The notes beneath the pieces were generated by a model. It saw only the letters and a program-made list of their open reading frames with translations, did no database searches and was not told the DNA's origin. This document shows positions 1-9,011 of a stretch of DNA of 64,000 nucleotides, piece by piece. This stretch comes from Gloeophyllum trabeum ATCC 11539 (lineage: Eukaryota; Basidiomycota; Agaricomycetes; Gloeophyllales; Gloeophyllaceae). The stretch lies in the NCBI RefSeq assembly GCF_000344685.1, contig NW_006920415.1, positions 805,555 to 869,554 of the forward strand. The letters are read 5' to 3'. A program made the position numbers and the translations under genes. Position 1 is the stretch's first letter; every line of letters starts with the position of its first letter.

Positions 1-1709
1 GAGTCGATCATTAGCATCAGACATGCGACGAACGTAGGATGAGACCGAAGCGAACCAGCGACGTCTTATACGAAGACCATGTAGCGAGCCCAGACGATCA
101 GATACGCCACGAACTTCTCGTATGTTGACGAAAGCGCGATCGTTGCCTTGAGTGGCTAGTCAACAGATACAAACAAGTCAAAAGACATGTAAACAGTGAA
201 CGCATTCCGGCAGCGCGAGGAAAGTCTGAAGGTGTAGGCTCGATAATGATACCACTGCAGTAAAAAGAAAAGAAAAAGAAAAAGAAAAAAGAAAAAGGGG
301 GAAGGCTCAGGGAGCCATGTGGCAACATCCAAATACGGCTATTTGTGGCTGGAAGGCTGCTTTTTGCTCATGAGCTAGTCATGCAACATCCCGCTGCTCA
401 CCTGTGAGGCAGGATACGTGTTTCTAGGATTCTGGTTCTCGCAAATTTGATGTGCCATTCATTTTTCTCCCTGGTCTTCGACCGGGTATTGACTGAGTAT
501 CTAAGAAAATACCCCCTACCGATTGCCTACAACACCTACATGGCTCAGGTAGCTACAAGTAAGAGAGTCTCTGAAGGATTCATAGTACACAACGTGCTTT
601 CCACCTCGTAGTCGCTCACTGCGATATCGAATGCGAGACGCTCGGTGCACATTTCCCACGCTCAGAACCCCGCACAATATCAGCGGTGGCTGCGACTGAA
701 AGTCCTCGCCTGCGAGCTTTCCGGCTGTGTACCTCTCGCCACAAGTATGTAGAACACTCTTTACTTCAGGATAGAGTATCGCATAAAAGTATCAGATTTT
801 TTGAACGGCTATATACAGGTATACAGTTTGTTCATGATATTGAGCGGAGTTCGAACCTCGCTAATGAGCTCGGCAACGCCCGCCTCGCGCTCGCAGCAAC
901 AAGGCTGACATGGCGGCCGCGACGCGATTATAAAAATTTGAGACTATACAAAGTTTTATAGCATGCTCTTTAAGTGAGCTTTCTGACGGTTTTGACCCAA
1001 ATACATAATCCTGGAACTCCCTGAGGGTCGTTCATGGGCCACGTGAGCTTGCCCACTATAGAATTGAAACTCCGCTCAATATCAATATCATGCCTGGGAG
1101 TGAGTAACGCCCCCGAAGGTGTATACGTTTACAGTACCATAATCAGTACCCATCATTATGTAATGCCATCAGGAATCAGTATTGTCAAGCAGATCAGGAC
1201 CCCGTACAGAGAGGATTGTTGAGGAAATACCTTGCTGGTCGCAAGGTAACCCCGGTCAAAACGAGTCCAATTGAGCCTTCGGATGGACTTGATACTCAGG
1301 GCATCGCTACGTAAGCAGCTGAGATGACGCGTTGTCTGTAGTATACCTAGCTCGAGCTCGAGCAATAGGTAGGTGCTCAGGACTCCGGTGCCGTACCTAT
1401 GCGTGTCCAGTGAATGAAGAAGGCTTGTCCGTCTTGTCGTCTGTCACAGTCATCGGTTTTACGTAGGTGTCCATGCATCCCGGCCATTCCTACTCGTTTA
1501 TGCGGCGTCTGTCGGACGACGATGTAGAAGCCCGTCTTGACCGGGTGCGACATATATTTAGCTCATGATCCTCAGGCTGAAGAAGTCATAAATGTAATAG
1601 AAGCTGGCTGAATATCCTGTTGTGGTGAAACAAGTCACTCCTCAATATTAGAGTGTTTAGCCCAGTTTCAACCCAGCTCACCCTCTACTCTCGCCCCTGT
1701 AATACCGCC
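1..1709. other. Left-edge region without a recognisable gene
   Basis: Short open frames occur on both strands, but none has a recognisable motif, a convincing chain of introns or a long extent. The only clear structure is the purine tract listed separately. The right end (about 1600-1709) is presumably promoter and 5' leader of the monooxygenase gene that begins at 1710. No tRNA-like fold was convincing. Confidence 0.5.
262..306. repeat. A/G-only purine tract, imperfect (A4-6 G)n
   Basis: Roughly 45 bases contain only A and G on the + strand, arranged as runs of four to six A separated by single G and ending in a G-rich stretch. This is a microsatellite-like homopurine tract. No gene crosses it on reliable evidence. 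Confidence 0.8.
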
Positions 1710-3517
1710 ATGACGCAGACCAAGTTCCGAGTTGCCATAGTGTGAGTTTCTTTATACTTCAGGACTACTGTAGAAGCCTCGGTTTTAATGAAAGCCGTAG
1801 AGGTGGAGGAATCGGAGGCCTGGTCTGTGCTGCGGCGCTCTCTAAAGCTTCCGATATCGAGGTCCATATATACGAAGCCGCTCGCCAATTTGGGGAAATC
1901 GGCGCTGGCATAGGGATGTACCCGCGGGTGTGGAAGGTTTGTCAGGAGCTGGGCCTCGAGGAGAGTCTGGCTGCAGTGACAAGCGGGGAAGGCTAGTAAC
2001 GTCAACCTCTTGGTTGGCGCTTTGGTTGAAGGAAAGATCTGCTAACAGGCCCCCAAACGTTCCATATGCGAAAGGCAGACGCTCCGGAGGGACTGGATTT
2101 TCATGAGACGAAAGATGCCGGTACGAGAGCCCATTGACCAGACGGGCCACTAAGAGTCCACTGAAGTGCCGCAGGCGTGTTCAGGTCTTTCCACCGGGCA
2201 GAGCTCCAGCAAGCGATATTGAAGAGCATACCACCCGCATGCAAGATGCATCTCATAAAGCGCCTAGTCTCCTTTGATGAGCCAGAAAACCTGGAATATC
2301 CCGTGACGCTGACTTTCGAAGACGGGACTACGGCGGCGTGCGACCTCCTCATCGGCGCCGACGGTATCAAATCCGTGGTGCGCGCCTCCCTGTTCCGCAA
2401 GTGGGCAGAAGAAGCGGCAGAAGGAAAGCAAGATGTGGCTGAAACTTTGCTAAAACATGTTGACCCCGTGTGGACCGGAGTCCTCGCATATCGCTGTGTG
2501 ATTCCGAGGGAAAGGCTTGAGGCACAAGCGCCGAATCATAGGGTGTTTCAGATGCCTTTGGTGGTACGTACTTGAAGTAAAAAGCTATGCGGCCTTGCTC
2601 ACTCGCCCACGATTAGTACGCGGCAAAGAATAGGGTAAGATCCTTCTTTCCCGGTTCTATCCGCCGCATCAAAAATGATGTATTCAGCGTGTGGTCACGT
2701 ATTGCGTATCAAAAGGGCGCTTGGTCAATGCTGTATTCATGTTCACCAGACCGGAACTAGAAGGGAGCAAATGTGACGGACCCACGGTCGCTTCGGTCTC
2801 GAAGGAAGAAGTTCTTGATAGGTTTCAAGGACTTGAGAAAGACGTTGTCGACCTGCTGCATGTGAGCCTTTATGTTCTTGCGACTTACGGTGCTTATACC
2901 GGACGAAAATTTCGCAGTGTATCGACAACCCGATGCGGTGGGCAATCCATGCGCTCAATCCACTTCCTTCTTTCGTATCCAAGAGAGTGGTACTGCTGGG
3001 AGATGCGGTCAGGCATTCTCTCTAGAAATCTAGCTCACTCACTCACGACACCCCCTGATTTGCAGGCACACGCCATGACGCCAAATCAGGGATCTGGGGC
3101 CGGTCAAGCCATCGAGGTTTGCCCTTCGTATCTCCTACTGGAAAAGCCATTCAGCTGCCCATTCATCTGTAGGATGCTTACGTTCTGTCCTCCATGCTCA
3201 CCCATCAGCTCTGCACCAAAGCAACTATCCCGGATGTACTGTCCATCTATGACTGTATTCGCCGTCCTCTTGCGAATATGGTTTTAGAGAACTCCAGGAG
3301 TATCGGGATCCTGTGGGACTTCAATCTTCCTGGCTTCACGGACGAGGATGTCATGGCAAGGGGGGAAGACGGCAAGTACCAACCGAATATGGACATCTTG
3401 AAGCAGATGGGGCGTAAGGCAGATGAGCTCCAAGAATGGATATGGAAGAAGCCGGCCCAGGCAGAGAGGAACCAAGCGATAGAGATGTTGGAGAGCTTGC
3501 CTGCTCTGGCTTCCTGA
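1710..3517 (+). CDS. FAD-dependent monooxygenase, salicylate hydroxylase-like
   Basis: This is a class A flavoprotein monooxygenase that would hydroxylate an aromatic or related small substrate using NAD(P)H and O2. Exon 1 (1710-1741) joins exon 2 at 1801 to give the Rossmann motif VGGGIGGL. Later exons give the FAD/NADPH motif DLLIGADGIKS (about 2345-2380) and the second FAD motif LLGDAAHAMTPNQGSGAG, which is restored only when the intron at about 3007-3065 is removed. Seven to eight introns are inferred, the last coding exon ending at the stop at 3515-3517. Length and motif order match the salicylate hydroxylase family. The junction after residues LGLEESLAAV (about 1975-2050) could not be solved with a canonical GT-AG pair that keeps frame, so that part of the model is uncertain or the gene may be damaged there. 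The actual substrate cannot be read from the sequence. Confidence 0.85.
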
Positions 3518-4199
3518 GAGTCGACTCAAGTTGGATTGCTATGTGTCTCTCAGGCTCCATGCGTTGACTAGATCCTAGTTCAGTATCTGTGGCTAGGTTG
3601 ACGACGGTATGGACGCATGTTGCATTTGAGACTTCCTCGTGGGCATGTCCAGCAATGGCCATAGGCAAGACATCCATGCAGTAGTACTATGTATGCGCTG
3701 AACCGGTGAGATATGTGGCAAGGCTGGATCCAATGAGCGCCCGGCGCCCGCAAGCAAACGCATCTCCAAAGTGATGCAGTGATATTTAATTGTGATGAGA
3801 TCTGAGTGTGTGCCCCTGCATGCCACATGGAACGGTCACAATTACTCGCCAGTGACAACCAGCAATTTGGAGAGAAAGGTTACCGATTAATGGTATGAAG
3901 GTACACCGAGGACCTTACGAGCAAGTGTATAACGTAGCTGTAAATGCTAGTGACTGCGAGCTGTGGCGAGGAAGGCGTGAGATCCGATCGGGACGCCATC
4001 AAAAATTCACGATTCAGTATTGCCTAGTATTGCTCGTTATATGGATCAAACTACATAAGCTGGTGCCCCGACTACATAGCATAAACCCTCTTCCCGTCCG
4101 CACCCTTTTATGATGCGCTGCATTCCGCAAACGCTCACTCACCTCCCAACAACACCGTTCGACAGATAAGTGGCTGCGCACACCCTCAAGCTCGTCCCA
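3518..4199. other. Intergenic, no gene seen
   Basis: This stretch lies between the monooxygenase stop and the first orphan paralogue. Open frames here are short and unspliced, without family signatures. It probably holds the 3' UTR of the upstream gene and the promoter of the next one. Confidence 0.5.
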
Positions 4200-4772
4200 A
4201 TGCTTGACTGGCAGTCGATACCCTTCGGCTCGCTCCCCATGGCCCTCGCGGACGAAGTCGACGACTGCGCCAAAACCATCCGGCACCAGCTCGACGGGAC
4301 GGGCACACGCAAATTCTGCCGCGTGCGCATCTCGACCGCGATCACACCCGCCTCAAGGCAATCACCCTGAACCTGCTCCCCGAGCACCGCGATGGGAAAG
4401 CGCTGTACGTCGTCGACGTGCGGCGCCGGCGTGTGAAGGTGTGTGTGCGCGCGGGTGCGTACGCGGAGGTGCCGGAGGAGTGCACGGATGTGCTTGACGA
4501 TCTGGAGGAGTTTGTGATGGAATGGGCGCGGAAGATGGAAGATACCGAGGGAGCCTGCAAGCAGGCGGAAGAGTGGGAGGAGGCTTCGCGGACCGGGAAG
4601 GGTTTGGTGGGATTGTCGATCGCACAGCTGGTGGAACAGGGGAGGCAGGAACAGCGCCGCGAAGAGAGGAGGAGGGAGCGCCGGGAGGAGCGACGGAGGG
4701 CGACTGAACAGGCTGACGGGGAGCCTGGAGGGCACTGGGGTTATGGCGGGCACGAAACGTAAGCGGGATTGA
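4200..4772 (+). pseudogene. Orphan KRKR-tailed protein, tandem copy 1 (frame-broken)
   Basis: The family is not recognised. Comparison with the neighbour at 5509 shows a shared start (MLDW), then VDDCAK.IR..LDGT...KFCR, then KAITLNLL and ALYVVDV, then an acidic-hydrophobic block ending EEFVM, a highly charged Arg/Glu-rich stretch (about 4640-4710), and a tail MAGTKRKRD that ends at 4772. These blocks lie in three successive reading frames: the start frame runs into a stop near 4370, the middle frame opens before 4418 and stops at 4762, and the tail returns to the first frame. No GT-AG intron of plausible length explains the changes, so this copy looks like a frameshifted pseudogene, or the assembly has indels. 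The basic tail resembles a nuclear localisation signal. Confidence 0.55.
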
Positions 4773-5508
4773 CGTTGCATTGTCGAAGTTCCTCGTGAGC
4801 AGCCTGTAATGGTCACACTTGGCGTGTCTAAGTCCGCGTCTGCATCCTTTTTTTTCAATCCAATTATGGTCCCGAGGGCATTGCCCTTATGTTGGACCTT
4901 ACATACAACATGCTACAATTGATGCTGCAGGACGCGAGAGGGAGACTGAAACAATGCGGTCTGCGTCCTATATTATTACACGTATGTATGTCTATGCGAA
5001 CCGACAGATACTGTCCGCACAGCACCGCACCAAACCCCGGCGCCGCCCATCTTAATTTACTTCTCGAGTACCATACCTTCTAGATCACGATTTCGAATAG
5101 TCGTGGAAGGCGAAAGATGTAAGGCAGGGGGGCATAAGGAACGAAGCAGAACAAATAGATTATTTTTGGCTGACAAGGAAGGTGAAGGTTGGCTAGAGCC
5201 TCACATTCAATTGTGGCTACTCAGGAAGGCGGATGCAATCATGGCGGGACCGCGATTCATTGTTCGATATTCAATCCCGACGCCATTCAATTGCCAGCCG
5301 TTTCATGCTTGCCTCGAACACTCGACAATCCAATTGAGCGGGCACACCGACTAGCCTGATTCTTCACCCCCAAAAACCCCCCAAAAAGATGCAGAGCCAC
5401 CGGCTTATTACGCGCCGCAACGATTCATGGATCCTCCTTACCGCTGCGGAAGGGCCACAACCCTCGAAGAAACCACCGCCCACCTTCCATCCCAGCTAGC
5501 ACGCCTCA
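4773..5508. other. Spacer between the tandem paralogues
   Basis: No independent gene is seen. The spacer contains one copy of a dispersed repeat (4868-4960) and otherwise simple-composition sequence upstream of the second paralogue. Its presence suggests a transposon remnant inserted between duplicates or a duplication breakpoint, which is inference. Confidence 0.45.
4868..4960. repeat. Dispersed repeat, copy A (possible LTR end)
   Basis: A 35 nt core (4868-4902) is found again at 15233-15267 with one mismatch, and weaker similarity continues for some tens of bases (shared pieces such as GCTGC and GAGAC with AAACAA nearby). The core contains a short palindrome, GGGCA(A/T)TGCCC. Read on the minus strand the core begins TGTAAGGTCC, which fits the TG start of a long terminal repeat, but no matching partner end or target-site duplication was found. 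Confidence 0.6.
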
Positions 5509-6394
5509 ATGCTCGACTGGCGGACACTATCCTTCCGGGATCTCGAGCTCCACAACGAATACCTCGCCGATGCAGTCGACGACTGCGCCAAAGCCATCCG
5601 GGAAGAGCTCGACGGGACCAGCGCGAACAAGTTCTGCCGCTGGCGAGTCGCGTACCTGCAGGACGGCGGCGACTACACCCGCATCAAGGCGATCACGCTG
5701 AACCTGCTCGCCGAGCACGGCGACGGCCCGCAGGCTGGGAAGGCGCTGTACGTCGTGGACGTGCAGCGCAGGCGGATCAAGCTGTGTCGATTCCCAGGCA
5801 AGTACGAGGAGATACCGGAGGAGTGCAGGGATACGATTGACGAGCTGGAGGAGTTTGTGATGCGTTATGCGCGGGAGATGGAGGAGGGCGCGCGGGCCAA
5901 AGTGAAGTGGGAGGAAGAATGGAAGCGGCTGTCACTGATGACGAAGGACGGGTCCCGCTGCTTGAGTGGGTGATGGCGCGGATGGCAGAAGAGGTGGAAG
6001 AGGATAAGCGGCCGGAAGAGCGAGACGAGGCGCGGTGGCGGGAAGAGCGGCTGAGGGAGGCTGCATGGGATGTTGAGACTTACGGTGCGACGGGGCCGAC
6101 GATGCCGACGAAGCTGCAGAGGACGACGAAGAGGACCAGGGCAACGAGGGTGAGGTGGACGACACGGACGATACCGATGAGGTGGACGACGGGGGCCGGA
6201 TACACGGCGCGGATGAGATGCGCGAAGGACTGAGATTGATGGCGGGCGCCAAACGGAAGCGAGAGGACCAGGGTAACGAGACGGACGACCCGAACGCCGA
6301 TGTGGTGGACGAGACGCACGACCCGGGTGAGATGCGCGAGGGGCTAGCCTGGACCAGGATGATGGCGGGCTCCAAACGGAAGCGGTTCTTCTGA
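5509..6394 (+). pseudogene. Orphan KRKR-tailed protein, tandem copy 2 (frame changes)
   Basis: This is the second copy of the unrecognised family and the better preserved one: an open frame of 154 codons from the MLDW start (5509-5973) covers the conserved N-terminal and middle blocks, including KAITLNLLAEHGDG and ALYVVDVQRRRIKL. Further conserved sequence continues in two other frames: an Arg/Glu-rich helical block (about 5945-6080), then an acidic Asp/Glu-rich block and two repeats of the motif MAG.KRKR (about 6238-6260 and 6361-6388), ending FF-stop at 6394. The frame moves by the same direction twice. Either unusual introns or indels are present. The acidic region plus KRKR tails suggest a nuclear protein. 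It could also be a real, shorter 154-residue gene followed by decayed sequence. Confidence 0.5.
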
Positions 6395-7063
6395 AACTGC
6401 CTGTAGCGGCGATAACATTGAAGTATAGCATATCGACGGGATCGACACTATATTATTTTCCCTAGGTTGCACAATATATGAGATACATATCAATGGATAC
6501 TGTCCACAGCCATTAGCCAATGTCGTACCAAACTGTTAACATCTGAGTTTGCGCCGGAACGGCATACCCAGTACGCACAGCTCCTTCACCAACGGACGGG
6601 GGCCTATCATAGGAAGGCGACAGGCAGCCCACTCTGGCTCTGAAAGATCGTGCCGGGGGATCCGAACTCTGGCGAGCACGTGGCAAGACGTCGGAGAACT
6701 GGATACAACACAGATCACCACGGCTGGCCAGCAGAGGGGCGTGGCATGAGCAGGAAAATGGAATACACGCCAACGAGAGCGATACGTACCCCGAAGGAAA
6801 TCCGTACGTTCCGCAACTTCGTCGGTGCTCGTGCCGATGCCGCACATCCCTGCACAATGGCCCAAACTACCTGTCACATCTATCACCAATGCAACTGCAC
6901 TGTAAAGGATGCGGAACAGGGAGCTGGACTGCTAGACTGTCACCGTCGGCAAGTCCGACCCCCTTAGCTGACGTCCATCCCGAATATGCAACTCAGTGCA
7001 GCACCCGCAGGAGTCCCAGCACCCATCCACATTGAGCCGCGCCAGACGGCTCGGAATCAACAG
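6395..7063. other. Intergenic, no gene seen
   Basis: Only short overlapping frames on both strands, none with a domain or spliced continuation. Nothing beyond ordinary intergenic sequence was recognised. Confidence 0.45.
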
Positions 7064-7133
7064 CCCCGGCCGCCTTGTGCACATTGTAGCCCGCTCGCGC
7101 GGGACGGGTCAGAATGTGCACAAGGGGGCCGGG
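7064..7133. repeat. GC-rich hairpin repeat, copy 1
   Basis: An inverted repeat: the left arm contains CCTTGTGCACATT and the right arm its complement AATGTGCACAAGG, flanked by further CCCGGCC / GGCCGGG pairing, with a loop of about 25 nt rich in CGCG. Almost the same 70 nt unit recurs at 7261-7330, 197 bp downstream, and similarity continues a few bases to the right (GGATGCGTGC). The arms suggest a foldback or small mobile element end. Confidence 0.75.
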
Positions 7134-7260
7134 TGGATGCGTGCACACTACCCCATCCCCTCCGTCCTCTCCCCTGCGTACTCATCCACATCGATCCGTC
7201 CATCGTCTCCGGTCTGTACGACCGCAGGAGAAGGCGGGCGGCGCGAGGGCCAGTAAGTGG

Positions 7261-7330
7261 CCCCGGCCGCCTTGTGCACGTTGTGGCCCGCTGGCGCGGA
7301 ACGGGACAGAATGTGCACAAGGGAGCCGGG
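7261..7330. repeat. GC-rich hairpin repeat, copy 2
   Basis: Second copy of the inverted-repeat unit found at 7064-7133. Differences between copies preserve much of the stem (for example CACGTT in the left arm against AATGTG in the right arm allows a G-T pair), which hints that the fold rather than a protein is kept. No protein product is inferred. Confidence 0.75.
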
Positions 7331-7626
7331 CGGATGCGTGCTCCTCGTGCAAGGCTCGCTGCACATCCCAGACGCGGAATGGGCAACCAGACCTGCATGA
7401 GGGGCATGGGGGGAGAGGAGCAGGAACTTGAAGACAAAGGATGGTTTGCTGGCGTCGGTTAAGAGGATGGAGCGTGGGAAGAACGGGTGATGCCAGGCGT
7501 AGCACAGCTTGCAGAAGCGCCGCCATAAGGTCAAAATAAGGTCGAAGTCGCCCTCATGGCCAGGGCGAGAGGGGCAGATGACAGGAGCAGGTACTGAGGC
7601 TGAGCTGACTGGGAGTTAGTGACTCT

Positions 7627-7905
7627 AGGCTATGTCTGCATCTCCTCTGCGATTCAAACACAGCACGCCGAAGAATGAAAATGCAGGGCACTGAGAGCAT
7701 GCCGAATGTTTGTGCCCGGGCCGATAGGCTATAAGTCCCTCTGCGATCCAAGTACAGCATGTTGCACAACTGAAGTCTAAAGGGCAACGCACCGGTACCG
7801 AGAGCTTGCTGAAAGTTTGTGGCTGTACGCTTAGACTATGTCCCCTCTGCGATCCAAATACAGCAGGCTGAACAATAATAAAAATACAGCGTGTCGAACG
7901 TTCAA
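7627..7905. repeat. Imperfect tandem repeat, unit about 100-107 bp, about 2.7 copies
   Basis: Units begin near 7627, 7726 and 7833. Each starts with a version of AG(G/A)CTAT, then CCTCTGCGAT(C/T)CAA.(T/C)ACAGCA, and the first two continue with ACCGAGAGC/ACTGAGAGC and AAGTTTGTGG/AATGTTTGTG. The third is partial, fading out about 7905. No open frame is kept across the units, so this looks like a non-coding minisatellite of diverged copies. Confidence 0.7.
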
Positions 7906-9011
7906 TGTCGTTGTTGCTGAGAAACAGCCGTCGACACGAGGCGTTCACTCAGACTCAGAAATACTGCATTAGCAACGTGGTGGAGCTCGTTGAGGACTCT
8001 TTTGTCATCCTCGAGGCAATTTCGGCCGGAGAAACTGCCATTCTGCATCTTCGGGACGAGAGGCGGCCGATTTGACAAAGCACTGCAAGCTTGATGTCGT
8101 GGGACACGGATGCAGACGGATCGCCGAAGAAAGGGAGGCATTTCCGAGGAATGTCGCGACTCAGCCTGCGTCGAGTCGATAGCTATGACTGCCGAGGGAT
8201 TGGGGAATGCACGTTGGGAAACGGAACTGGGAGCGGCAGAAAGGTCGGTGAAATGAGTACATTTTCAGGCGGGTTTGCAAGATGAGTGTCACACCGAGGA
8301 AGGCAGAACGCAGGAGACGCGGTACGGACTTTCCGATGAACGAGAATATAACAACAGCACCCGAGCATTCATGCAGGGTAGGAACATCATTCAAGCGTCA
8401 TTACAAGGAACAGATAACAGGATTATTGTATGGACGCGCGCGGGCTGGTGATGGAGATCGTCCGCGAGACCAAGTTTACGTTGCGATTGAGTCGCCGGTA
8501 AGGACGGGGCGAATCAGTTGAGCGGCAGCAGGAGATTTGAAGGGGGACCATCAGACGATCGTGAGAGGGATCCAAGTATAGCGAGTATATATAGCAGTCG
8601 GGCTGGCGTACGCAGAACGCGTGCAGGGCAGCTGAACGTTCGCCTGACGCCGGTACACGACAAAACCCACCGGTCAGAAAGAGACAGAAAATCTGTTGGA
8701 ACGACGCAGGGCATGCTGAGGCGGATATGAGTATGGTATAGGCTGAAACGCGGGGGCTGGTACTTACGGCCGAGGAGCTGATGGGCGTTGCGGGGTAAAA
8801 TCCGGGGTAACTCGTGACGTGATCTGTCCTTCCCACGCGTGCTGCCTGGCCGAATACCGTCACATTCCAAGACGCTCTCGCCGACACCGCGCCTCCATTT
8901 TGCTTTATATTCCGAGGATGCTCCAGCGGCAGGCCTTTCCTCGCCGGCTCTCTTTCCTCCGCTCTCGAGAAAGTAGCTGCATAACCAGCGCCGCCGTCGT
9001 CGTCAACAGCG
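7906..9011. other. Intergenic and presumed promoter of the beta-glucosidase
   Basis: No gene is supported here. TATA-like strings occur at about 8586-8594 and about 8904-8909; the latter lies a little over 100 bp before the GH3 start codon and is the better core-promoter candidate. Long minus-strand open frames across 8423-9313 are shadows of the Ala/Ser-rich coding sequence. Confidence 0.4.

Noticed and set aside
845..865. Another TTCGAAC T-loop-like string
   Set aside because: The flanking bases form at most a three-pair stem and no other tRNA arms are found.
4139..4858. 239-codon minus-strand frame rich in Pro/Arg/Leu
   Set aside because: It overlaps the conserved blocks of the + strand paralogue shared with 5509-6394; no homology or splicing on the minus strand.
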